Source: a virus. From it: 59,939 nucleotides of DNA. The position numbers and the translations under genes were made by a program. The notes under the pieces were generated by a model. It was not told where the DNA came from, did no database searches, and saw only the letters and a list, made by a program, of their open reading frames with translations. This document shows, piece by piece, positions 19,801-26,342 of the stretch; positions within the stretch are counted from its first letter, which is position 1; every line of letters starts with the position of its first letter. The stretch covers positions 1-59,939 of IMG/VR virus record IMGVR_UViG_3300050016_000385; one strand, written 5' to 3'.

Positions 19801-21927
19801 GAGGTCTTCTTTCGAGATCCGCGCACGGGCAGTCGAGAGGGCTTTCGCGGCGGGAGATTCGTCGGGGATATTGGCTTGGGTGGAACCGAACTTGTACTTC
19901 TCGGCGGGAGTTGTTTCAGTAACGCGCTCACCATTTGCAGCAGGAGACGCCGGAGCCTGGTTCGTCTGCGCCGCGACAGATTCCGGTTCAGATGGAGCGT
20001 TATCTGCGCCTGCATTGGCTGATTCTACCGCCTTCAGCCCTTGAACTTCCTTCGCACCCACAAACCTTTCCGTCTTGCCATCTACCGTGACCGTGACCAC
20101 GGGAGATTTTCCTTGGGGAGAAACGTACTTCACTTCTCCCGAGCGGCCGTCGGGAAGGGTTACGGAGTCACCTTTTTGGAACGAAGACTCTTTTTCACCC
20201 TCCGGAGCACTTGCTGGAGCAACTGATTGAGGAGTTGGGGCGGGGCTTGGTCGAGCAACTGATTCAGTGCCTCCGCTTGGGCCTGTCGGTCGGGCAGCGG
20301 CCAGTGCCGCGGCGGGAGCGTTCGATACTGCTGGGGCAGTTTCACCCCTCGATTCTACCGCAGGCGCGGCTTCTTCCACTTCGTCCGCTCGGAACTCAGG
20401 AATAGCTGCTGCTTGCGTTTCTGTGGGCCGTGTGAAGACAATCCCCTTGCTATCGGTCTGAAGCACCCCCTCGCCAACCATGCGATTCAGAACGGCCTTT
20501 GCATTCTCGTAGCCCAGTTTCAGGTTGCGCTGGAGGACGGTCGGCGACACACGCCCATGCTGGTCTAAGAAGTCTTCGACGGCCGCTTTTGCATTCTCGT
20601 AGGTGAAGGCCTGAGGCGAGACTCCGGGAGGCTGGGCGACTGCTGGAGCGGGTGAAGGTCGGGGAGCTTCTACGGGGGCTTCTGGCGGCGCGGGCGCCGG
20701 TGTCTGCGCGGCTTCGCGGTCGGCTACATACATCGCTTTGGCTACGTCGGGATCGCCGAGAGGCTTGTCCGGGGATGCCGACTTCGCCATGTATTCGGCG
20801 AGTTGGGGGCGAGTCAGCTTCGATATGTCCGCCACTACATCGTCGGCATGGCTGGTTGCTGCTCGGGCGCGGGCGTTGAACTCGGCAGTTGCGGAGGCTC
20901 GTCTGGCGGCTTCTGCGGGAGAAACCTGCGGCAGTTCCGCGCCTGCTCTTTTGTAAGCACCTTTCTGACGTAGGGAGTCGATTATCCCTGGTGGATTCTG
21001 GCGGAGTATCTCTCGTGCCGCATACCGGGCCTCGGCTTCGGATGCGAACGAGACCGGGTTGCGCTGGGCGTCCCGGATGTAGCCGCGCTTCCACAGCAGA
21101 TCGGTGAGCGCGTCTTCGGGACTGGCCGCAGATCGCAACCCGCCGTGAGCAAAACCGCCAGCAAACCCTCCGGCGATGCCACCGACCTCTTGCAGCAGTG
21201 CCTTGGTGTCGGGTGAGGCTTTTACCGCGTCGGCCAGCTTTCCCGCGCCGTAACTTCCTGCCTCAGCGCCAGCACCCGCGAGGAGGGCGAGTTCCGGCTG
21301 TGCGACCGCCCCCGCGATCATCACCGGGGTTGCGACATCCGTCGCTCCTCTCAGAATCTCCGTTGTGCCTCGTTCTGCTTGCTCCTGGTAGGTTCCAGGT
21401 TTCCTGGGATCGGGCGGAAGGTCCTTCACTCCGTGGTAGAGTTCAGCGGCACCGCGATAAGGGCGCAGAAGGGGATCACTGAAACTAAGATCGTAGGCGG
21501 CTTCTTGCGGCGTAGCCTTGCCTGGGTTTGTGAATTTTGGACCCACAGGCACGGGAACGGCCCCCGGCTCCTCTACGTTGACGTTCGGCTGCGCGGGCGC
21601 GGCCAACGTTCGATTCGGCCGCGGCGTGGCGACTACTTGTTCGGGATGCGGATTCTCTAGACTTCCACTCGTGGGCTGGATCGTGAGCGGCATTCTTGCG
21701 CGGCGTTCTTCTTGCTCGGTGATTAAACCTTCAGCGACCGGACGCGGTGCGGGCGGAGTCGGGCCGAGAGAAAGACGCGGAGACACAGGCGCTACCGGGG
21801 CAGGGGACTGCGGACGCGCCACCTGATCGAGCGCAGCCGAAGATTGCTGCGTCGTGGGCGCTTCCTCTACCTGGTCCGCCGAGTAACTCGGGGCTTCTTC
21901 GACTTCGCTGAGTGCGTAGGACGACAT
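13867..21927 (-). CDS. Giant polyvalent (internal virion/ejection-type) protein, 2,686 aa
   Basis: Largest gene in the window. Order of parts: disordered N-terminus with two EEAP motifs (about residues 8-24); helical region 140-400; winged helix like FtsK-gamma (about 440-500, SPTVLQRNLKLGYENAKAVL); SH3/KOW-like strand block (582-630); 2H phosphodiesterase domain with two HxT motifs, His720-Thr722 and His799-Thr801; ParB-like domain (1018-1220, NGHHRYELAKRLGV); zincin motif HEELIH (1506-1511); then about 800 helical residues (1850-2686). Such mosaics are known as phage large polyvalent proteins, thought to be packaged and ejected with DNA. The enzymatic activities are predicted from motifs only. 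Two further EEAP motifs occur near residues 512-522 and 978-988. Confidence 0.85.
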   Translation of the reverse strand: MSSYALSEVEEAPSYSADQVEEAPTTQQSSAALDQVARPQSPAPVAPVSPRLSLGPTPPAPRPVAEGLITEQEERRARMPLTIQPTSGSLENPHPEQVVATPRPNRTLAAPAQPNVNVEEPGAVPVPVGPKFTNPGKATPQEAAYDLSFSDPLLRPYRGAAELYHGVKDLPPDPRKPGTYQEQAERGTTEILRGATDVATPVMIAGAVAQPELALLAGAGAEAGSYGAGKLADAVKASPDTKALLQEVGGIAGGFAGGFAHGGLRSAASPEDALTDLLWKRGYIRDAQRNPVSFASEAEARYAAREILRQNPPGIIDSLRQKGAYKRAGAELPQVSPAEAARRASATAEFNARARAATSHADDVVADISKLTRPQLAEYMAKSASPDKPLGDPDVAKAMYVADREAAQTPAPAPPEAPVEAPRPSPAPAVAQPPGVSPQAFTYENAKAAVEDFLDQHGRVSPTVLQRNLKLGYENAKAVLNRMVGEGVLQTDSKGIVFTRPTETQAAAIPEFRADEVEEAAPAVESRGETAPAVSNAPAAALAAARPTGPSGGTESVARPSPAPTPQSVAPASAPEGEKESSFQKGDSVTLPDGRSGEVKYVSPQGKSPVVTVTVDGKTERFVGAKEVQGLKAVESANAGADNAPSEPESVAAQTNQAPASPAANGERVTETTPAEKYKFGSTQANIPDESPAAKALSTARARISKEDLAGDGIDVGGNHVTVRYGIKGEDVEGVKKYLASLAPFEASLGPTETFPPSEHSDGAAVIHAPIVAPELHQINAELEKHGDFSEPNFDYKPHATVAYVKPEKASRYVGMSVTSGQKFPVSEIAITDRQGNQQVVKLEGKGETTAAAPALPRDLAGAKPRYGYQDKLFQLQFEDPRDLALYTVAQSTPNKAHGRYMEWLRGQFPKLSDEDIVRGGRSIREQIKPLAREGNPAAGPLVIPSRQGEPASKPASETQAPQAETIAAKGETKPVREFAAHEVEEAPAAKKSLAPEPTKPERERQTLGLPPEPGRVGEMNIRDLKVAPNKFQYKLSTDAEGVGTLLKETKVWNPDLAGMVSVWRDLSDGKTYVVNGHHRYELAKRLGVKTLVVRHIVAPTANAARAIGAEQNIADGRGTALDAAKFFRDSAITPADLKEKGISLGEATVAKGVALANLSEPIFNQVVQGDLTQGRAVVIGEATSDPAEQKAVLDLVERKERSGKKVSDDTLSELIRLVKGSGQTTETTADLFGTQQINRSLALEKAEISAHIKQQLAKDKKLFGFVSKGDRASELERGGNKIDVEKSKQLSTGAAQAEEVYNRLSARGGPIANILDESARQLADGDNAASVKSEAYSRIRAEVSKTLGGGEGSGTERHEGTPEPPEGVTHSPKPDDSVDLFSGAQPVFHEPLPLSARTAKDINFDLIETRAGIAPYLRVNDAAAKAISHSLGHAFLGVNIDKASVGRASAALRSAASSAEANKVDAKAIRQLRGLADALDEALDRDPNAGVNLVRQGPREIGTAHEELIHSAQRRAGKGNIGFGVPWQESLKMPAFAELGANSIVPQLRAAGLPAPASTIVAEGIVDIMRGEAALEGVSITDALEAAKVYFESALAHYGIEHLNELQAIQDYANDTERETNVTHHPEVLAIRRAGEAALARTIARGTGKALGRTGATVQSEAQLGTEERNRAPGAKDSGPPDDTGKADKGPSSTTKGPAYSTQPIGLTDEELEDWSKSRGFRVEPAGEQLDIFGGNQSVMRVFRAGRGGKEQKGLVYQSQLDQLSQPKPEPTEPFALTGGETREQQPTLFGAGDLGEIVGNPKAERGIQLPSQQRDRGTSLFKPEHRKEDRESLLTGESGTLTPSLSAAKAVYAKFINRIIDRNLDLGDKYKRVAEHDPAIATMLKEKDNAPRYFHAKAESNVEQVAKGLNESQVRLAAMMADSDSREFLEENHPEQFQEAQDDPAVMDAVKQFKQYQDELAAIRISLGWHVRRDLSTLEDENGDWSVVDRDGNEVETFGKSQKDAQEYAEEVGEVLDHLKRTYPEHKREPLMGRTDEGPSLGASYGGIKAPRPDKKQRIATAQYFYEHGAKDFSGYVKSFTQAYHAALNQKIYDSLTDEATKWKEGTAQPPQIEYRGQTYYSPDVAKSMKLAKPENRPKKILEYRAYDPAKDDKVMIRDFENGWSTTTTGRPGISALDRYLAPKDVVDALEHYDMTRGAEEGNSIRRFFQDQIVGLFGPNIHVLNIMRRLATTVGAGAWDPRVWPYYQRLFFSKELRERMAEGLADDAIDTLSKWGTYTNTKDIGSLHDYVLGNMDPRNWARWTIGKFSKGVLFDPKFLRGFGGLDQKARVLAYDFLHARAGMNEEEAAKNVEDGFGNYNKANWTERMKRWGRALLFPGWDFSSLKWFLRHPIKTALPALVVMGANLALNKAGKNRDSDKYDYSYLHYGDRKYRTGLITEPMALHLVEPILAAGRAALEGGDTRDIAGAAGQGMLRGGGGLAGDLRPDIGVATELLSNRQYLGGEKEIWRPEDANIPGTVLPTRKLEKMLAFSVVKALPAVSRFLDTSFESLDRATVAGSVIGVTNYKSGAEERLKANEAKAMGYSQTLSTLAEREPDAAERFVQEPAKAPYLMFNKDLAELGKDLKSIDTEMERVKIAEIPYADRKRALEDLRTSRSQLLQSADALDEELTTAKLQMKKAAGQ

Positions 21928-21933
21928 GAACTG

Positions 21934-23313
21934 TTACTGCCCTGCGGGTGCGACGATTGGCTTCTTTGTGGTCGCGTTGAATCCTAAAACTTTGCGCGGC
22001 TTACCTGCGACCATGATTGTGTCCCCGGCTTTCGGCGGGGCTTTCGGAGCGGCATTCGGAGTTGTGTTCGGTTTCGAGGGTGAAGAAGAGGCCTGCAACT
22101 TCGCTCCCGCCTTCGTGAGGCCCAGCATTTTGTCGGCTTCGTCCGACATCTGCTGCACTTTGGGCGCGTACTTCGATTCAAGAGCGTCGTCTACTTGCTT
22201 CTTGGCTGCGCCCAGTTTCTCTGGGTCATATTTCGTGGTGACATCCTTGTCGATTTCCGCGTAGCGCTTGGTGCGCTCGGCTTCCTTCTGGCGGTCGATG
22301 GCTTCCAGTTGCCGCCTTTTGTATTCGGAAACCTGAATCGCTCTCTGAGTGTCCGCCGCCGTGGTGTCTTTCCCGGCGCGGGCCTTGTCCAATTCGTACT
22401 GCTGGATTTCTTTCGCCGTGGGGTTGCGCTTATTCTCTTGTTTGAAGGACGAATACCAGCCGGAGAATTCGCTGGTCGGAGTTTTGTCCTGGTTGGCTCG
22501 GTTGGCGCGCGCCTCGTTCAAATCCTGTTGCGACTTCACCAGTTGCGACTTCGTATCCGCGAGTTCGCCCGCCGTCGCCGCCCGGGATTCCGCCGCTTCT
22601 GCCGTCTTCGTGCGCGCCTCTCCCAGTTGCCCTTCATACGCCTGTCTGGTGGCGTCTTCGTACTGCTTTTCGTTTTCGGTGTCGAGAGTTTTTTGGGTGC
22701 CGATCTGCGTGTTGACGTTCGCTAGGTTTCCTTCCCGCATGGATTCGTCGCGGGAATAGCGGGCGTTGGTGGCTCCGGGGCCGACGTAGATGGGGTTGCC
22801 GGGGTTGCGTCCGAAGCCGCTGGCGAAGTTGACGAGGCTGCCGAGGATTTTACCTTTAGTTCCCATCTTGTAGGTGGGCTTCCCGGTCGCCGGGTCAACC
22901 GCTGAAGGGTCGAGGGGCTTACCATACATGGCCTGCTCTCTCGCCAGATCTGCGAGTTTGGGATTATTCGATCCGGTCGGCGGTGCAGGGATGGAATTCG
23001 GGGTCGTGGGTGCAAGAGCAAGTAAACCGGGCGGCATCTTGCTCGCGTCGAAGGGAATCTTGACATCAGGGGGAGCATTCGAATCTGTTGCTGGCGACTG
23101 GGCAACGGGCACAGGGGGAGCCATGCGGCGTCCAAGCGGCTGCGCTCCTACCGATGGAGCGGAGGGAACAGGAGCAGGTGTGGCCGCACTAGGCGACATC
23201 GCCGGATTCGCCGCCGCTCCCGTATCGAACTGCGCCGCACCCGCGAGCGCCTGCTGTAGCAGGTTCTCGTCTTCGGGTTGTGGGACTTGCTCGTCGTCTT
23301 CTTGGTCTGGCAT
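21934..23313 (-). CDS. Coiled-coil internal virion protein candidate
   Basis: 459 residues. Residues 1-130 are Pro/Ala-rich and disordered with acidic residues at the very N-terminus; 170-400 is a long Glu/Lys/Ala/Gln coiled coil; the last 40 residues form a basic strand-rich tail. It ends six bases before the giant polyvalent gene starts, so the two are almost certainly co-expressed and probably work together, for example as ejected core proteins. No enzyme motif. Confidence 0.65.
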   Translation of the reverse strand: MPDQEDDEQVPQPEDENLLQQALAGAAQFDTGAAANPAMSPSAATPAPVPSAPSVGAQPLGRRMAPPVPVAQSPATDSNAPPDVKIPFDASKMPPGLLALAPTTPNSIPAPPTGSNNPKLADLAREQAMYGKPLDPSAVDPATGKPTYKMGTKGKILGSLVNFASGFGRNPGNPIYVGPGATNARYSRDESMREGNLANVNTQIGTQKTLDTENEKQYEDATRQAYEGQLGEARTKTAEAAESRAATAGELADTKSQLVKSQQDLNEARANRANQDKTPTSEFSGWYSSFKQENKRNPTAKEIQQYELDKARAGKDTTAADTQRAIQVSEYKRRQLEAIDRQKEAERTKRYAEIDKDVTTKYDPEKLGAAKKQVDDALESKYAPKVQQMSDEADKMLGLTKAGAKLQASSSPSKPNTTPNAAPKAPPKAGDTIMVAGKPRKVLGFNATTKKPIVAPAGQ

Positions 23314-23315
23314 GG

Positions 23316-23696
23316 TTATCTTTCAGCCGTTACCTGTCCGCCGTTGTCGCGCATCAAACGAAGTTGCTTTATAGCCATACCCCGCGCCCATTCGATAATT
23401 GAGTGAGCAGCGTAAAGGGCAGAATTGTCGGCGGGGCCAAAAGGAACGGGTCCGTACAGCAAAAGATGGTCGTCGGCATCCGAAAGCAACGCCGCTACTA
23501 TAGCGAAGCGCTCCTCGGGTAGAGTCGCATTGTCTAGTAAGTGGTCGATGGCAGACGGCACTCCAAGTCGCAATTGAATCCGCTTCAACATGCAACCGGG
23601 CCCAAAACCAGTCATCGGGGGTAGTGAATTGTGTTTCCGGTCTATCACTGATTCACCGCCTTCTGCATCTACAGCAGCAGCTTCACTGTCAGCCAT
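23316..23696 (-). CDS. Hypothetical late protein
   Basis: 126 residues from ATG 23696, which shares a base with the upstream stop (TGATG). The N-terminal 20 residues are acidic. Residues 35-115 look like a compact alpha/beta or helical unit with hydrophobic periodicity and two Leu-rich helices near 55-80 and 95-115. No known family. It sits within the internal-virion cluster. Confidence 0.6.
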   Translation of the reverse strand: MADSEAAAVDAEGGESVIDRKHNSLPPMTGFGPGCMLKRIQLRLGVPSAIDHLLDNATLPEERFAIVAALLSDADDHLLLYGPVPFGPADNSALYAAHSIIEWARGMAIKQLRLMRDNGGQVTAER

Positions 23697-24388
23697 CAAC
23701 CGTGCGGAGTAAAGCCCTTGGCCACTTGCCCAGCCGCCCCGATGGCTGCGGTCAGATCGCCCGGCAATGTGTCCGCAAAACTCGGGTCGGCCGCCGACGC
23801 GGAACTTGCGACCCCAAGGGCCGAATTCGATGCGCCTACGCTGGTTCCATACAAGCCCGCCTGCACTTCGGCCGGCAGCGCCGAGGCTTGCACGCCGTAC
23901 TGGTTCACCGCCGTCAGTTGCGCCAGACGCGAGGCGTCCGCGCCCGCCAACTGGCTGGTGACCGCCTCTTCGCCTTGGCGTTCGGACTCCGCCGCCGTGT
24001 CGGCGTAGCCTGCGGTGTTCGCTCCCGTCTTCAGGGCATTCAGCGCAAGGTTGCCTTTAAGGTTGGTCTCTCCCGCCGCCGCCGTGGTGTTGGCGAGCGT
24101 GTTCTGGTCTTTCATGAACTCGCCGTTCGCCCCATAGGTCGAGCGGCCGAATTTCATGAAGTTGTCGAGGTTGGTGGAATACTTCGAGAGCGCCGAGTTT
24201 GTGCCCGACAACGCGGTGGTGGCGTTCGCCTGGTCTTGTTGCGAGTTGGCGATGCTTTGATTGGCAATCTTGCCGCTGGTGGAACGGTCACAGAGCGCGA
24301 GTGGCCCGGAGTAGTCGAAGCCTTCCTCGCGCAGCACGACTGGCTTTCCGTCAATCCAGATACCTTCGATACGTGTCTTGATGCGCAT
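23696..24388 (-). CDS. Ala/Asn-rich internal virion protein candidate
   Basis: 230 residues. An N-terminal strand-rich section (1-40, IEGIWIDGKPVVLREEGFDY) is followed by long low-complexity helices rich in Ala, Asn, Gln, Thr and Ser (45-215). Composition resembles small internal core or injection proteins of short-tailed phages, which fits its place next to the polyvalent genes. No Shine-Dalgarno was found, and an 8-bp direct repeat (ACGCTTTT twice, 24,406-24,421) lies just upstream. Confidence 0.6.
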   Translation of the reverse strand: MRIKTRIEGIWIDGKPVVLREEGFDYSGPLALCDRSTSGKIANQSIANSQQDQANATTALSGTNSALSKYSTNLDNFMKFGRSTYGANGEFMKDQNTLANTTAAAGETNLKGNLALNALKTGANTAGYADTAAESERQGEEAVTSQLAGADASRLAQLTAVNQYGVQASALPAEVQAGLYGTSVGASNSALGVASSASAADPSFADTLPGDLTAAIGAAGQVAKGFTPHG

Positions 24389-24423
24389 GAGGAGGGTTAC
24401 TCGATTACGCTTTTACGCTTTTC

Positions 24424-24813
24424 TTAACGCAGATCGGCGGCGTAGAGAACGCTTGTGCTGCGGTGAATCCCGACCTTCTTCAACTTGCGGGCGATGCGCT
24501 TTTCGACTTCCGGCGGGACGCAGACATGAATGAAGCGAACCCCGGCGGCCTTGGTGTTGCGCATGATCTCCGGAGCCAGTGTCATCAGTTCTTTCAGAGC
24601 CTCGCGGTCGCAACCTGCCATGCGGAATTCGACCAGCCGCTCCAGTGCCGCAAACTGCACGATCTCGCCCGCCCGGTCCGCGACCAGCCAACTCAGGATG
24701 GCAGGCGCGTCGAAGGCTGGCAGGTCCAACTCCAGCCCGAGTTCCGCTTCGAGTGAGTGATGGCATTGTTGAATGCCGGGATAGTCTTCCGCGGTCGCCG
24801 CGCGCCACTTCAT
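24424..24813 (-). CDS. GNAT-fold acetyltransferase-like protein
   Basis: 129 residues. The N-terminus MKWRAATAEDYPGIQQCHHSL has the strand-helix opening of GNAT proteins. A central strand AGEIVQFAALERLVEF and a later FIHVCVPPEVEKRIARKLKKVGI fit strands and the final helix of the fold. The acetyl-CoA loop (Q/RxxGxG/A) is not clearly present, so activity is uncertain. Phages often carry such a protein beside internal virion genes. The ATG at 24813 overlaps the upstream stop as ATGA. Confidence 0.6.
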   Translation of the reverse strand: MKWRAATAEDYPGIQQCHHSLEAELGLELDLPAFDAPAILSWLVADRAGEIVQFAALERLVEFRMAGCDREALKELMTLAPEIMRNTKAAGVRFIHVCVPPEVEKRIARKLKKVGIHRSTSVLYAADLR

Positions 24814-25067
24814 TTACAGCCGCAGCCTCGATCTTTCAATCCCGCCAGCCGCAGAATATGGCCCTTCGCCGCTTGCTTCTGAGCATGCAGCGTCTCCACT
24901 CTTGACTGGTGGGCTTTCACCTCCCGGTCCAGTTCTTCCGGGGAGCGATGCAGTTCGTGGATCGTCACTACGGAATCGGTTTTCTCATCCCCGCAGCAGC
25001 GCACGGTCACCGCGAGAATGCCGTCCGCCGGCTCCGACACATTCACGATCGCCGATAAGTGGGCCAT
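24810..25067 (-). CDS. Small protein with Cys-rich C-terminal tail
   Basis: 85 residues from ATG 25067, three bases after the upstream stop; an upstream in-frame start exists but would overlap the preceding gene. A beta-rich N-terminal half (residues 1-35, with VRCCGDE) is followed by a helix and the ending DRGCGCK. The Cys pairs suggest metal binding or disulphides. Unknown function; coupled to the downstream GNAT-like gene by ATGA. Confidence 0.55.
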   Translation of the reverse strand: MAHLSAIVNVSEPADGILAVTVRCCGDEKTDSVVTIHELHRSPEELDREVKAHQSRVETLHAQKQAAKGHILRLAGLKDRGCGCK

Positions 25068-25069
25068 GG

Positions 25070-26320
25070 TTATTTGCGCAAGTTGTGCGCAATCCAGCCG
25101 TTCGCCAGGGTGTAGCACTGCTCCTCATCGGAGCCGTCTCCGTCAATTTCGAGGTTGAAGACGGAACCGACCAAGCGCGAGATGATCGTGAGAAAAATAT
25201 GCAACGCCTGTACCCAATCGCGTTGCGCCCAGAAACGATGCGGTGGCGTCACTTGCTCCTCGTTGCCCATGTCCCGCATCGGGCCGTCGTAATCGTGCTC
25301 AATCAATCGCCGCACTTGTCGCCAGCCGCGCTGGGTCAGGACTTCATCGTGGCCGCCGATCACGTCGGAAATCTTTTTGATTCCGTCCCGCGTGATGACG
25401 CGAGTGTTCCCGCTGAAGCATGGCCCATTTCCGCCTCCGCCCCCGCCTGTCCCGCCTCCGCCATAGGCCGGCGTCGTAATTGTCCCTAGGAATACTGTGG
25501 CTTCGTTTCCAGTTACTTGCGGGTTGGCGGTGGTGGCGAAGTAAGTTTGTGCGCCGCCCGCATACCTCGCATCGAGGCAGTAGACGTAGTAAACCGTCGA
25601 ATCGAGCAACGGCGTGATGGCGCCGCTGTTATAGTTCACCAGCCCAAGAGTGGCGGGCGAAATCGAGCTGGGGTATTGCACCTGGAAAGAGGCCACGTTG
25701 ATGGTGGCTTGATTCACCCCCGCCCCGGTCGAGGCTGTGAGTGGCTGCGTGGTCGGAGTATAGGCGGCGTTTACCTGGGTCAGTGCAGCCGTTCTGAGCA
25801 GCCCGGACCAGACTCCCACCGGGCCACACTGCTCGGGACTCGAGAAAAACTGCCAGTCGTTCCAGGTCTCTCCGTCATAGGAGCTTTGCAGCCGGAAGAA
25901 GCGGGTGATGTTCGGGTCTTGATCGGTCCACACCAGTTGCGAACTGATGCCGTAATCTTTCAGGTTGGAACTCTGGTCGAAGTTGAGCGTCGTGGCCGAC
26001 TGGAGATGATGGAGAATCGGCGTGTGGGTGCTGTTCGATCCGGCTTGAATCCGGGCCCGCAAGATCGAGACGCTCACCGGCACAACGCTCTGCGGGTTGG
26101 TGACGAAGACGACGAACTTCCCGTCGATGCCGACCACGGTGAACTGCGCCGTCTGCGGAGGCGCGACGGTCGAGGGATTGCCTGCGGGCGCAAGATCACT
26201 CGTTCCGGCCGCCGCCTGCAATGCGTTGATCTCCGCGACTAACGCATTCCAGCCTTGGAACATCTGCTGCGGGTCGCCACTCTTGAAGCCCCCGGCGTAA
26301 CGCGCCAAAGCGGTGCTCAT
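25070..26320 (-). CDS. Tail/virion protein with C-terminal Hint (intein-like) domain
   Basis: 416 residues from ATG 26320 (an upstream in-frame start at 26380 would overlap the previous gene). Residues 1-285 are beta-rich with fibronectin-like WTDQDPNITRFFRLQSS text, as in phage tail proteins. A Gly-rich linker (286-298) precedes a Hint domain: nucleophile Cys301 in GPCFSGNTRVITRDG, block-B-like VTPPHRFW (His361), and a C-terminal block ending AHN at 411-413, followed by only Leu-Arg-Lys. Hint domains self-process by N-S acyl shift and Asn cyclisation. With +1 Leu rather than Cys/Ser/Thr and almost no C-extein, cleavage or transfer is likelier than splicing, as in bacterial intein-like domains. 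Confidence 0.82.
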   Translation of the reverse strand: MSTALARYAGGFKSGDPQQMFQGWNALVAEINALQAAAGTSDLAPAGNPSTVAPPQTAQFTVVGIDGKFVVFVTNPQSVVPVSVSILRARIQAGSNSTHTPILHHLQSATTLNFDQSSNLKDYGISSQLVWTDQDPNITRFFRLQSSYDGETWNDWQFFSSPEQCGPVGVWSGLLRTAALTQVNAAYTPTTQPLTASTGAGVNQATINVASFQVQYPSSISPATLGLVNYNSGAITPLLDSTVYYVYCLDARYAGGAQTYFATTANPQVTGNEATVFLGTITTPAYGGGGTGGGGGGNGPCFSGNTRVITRDGIKKISDVIGGHDEVLTQRGWRQVRRLIEHDYDGPMRDMGNEEQVTPPHRFWAQRDWVQALHIFLTIISRLVGSVFNLEIDGDGSDEEQCYTLANGWIAHNLRK

Positions 26321-26342
26321 CGTGTCATCGTCAGAGCAGCCT

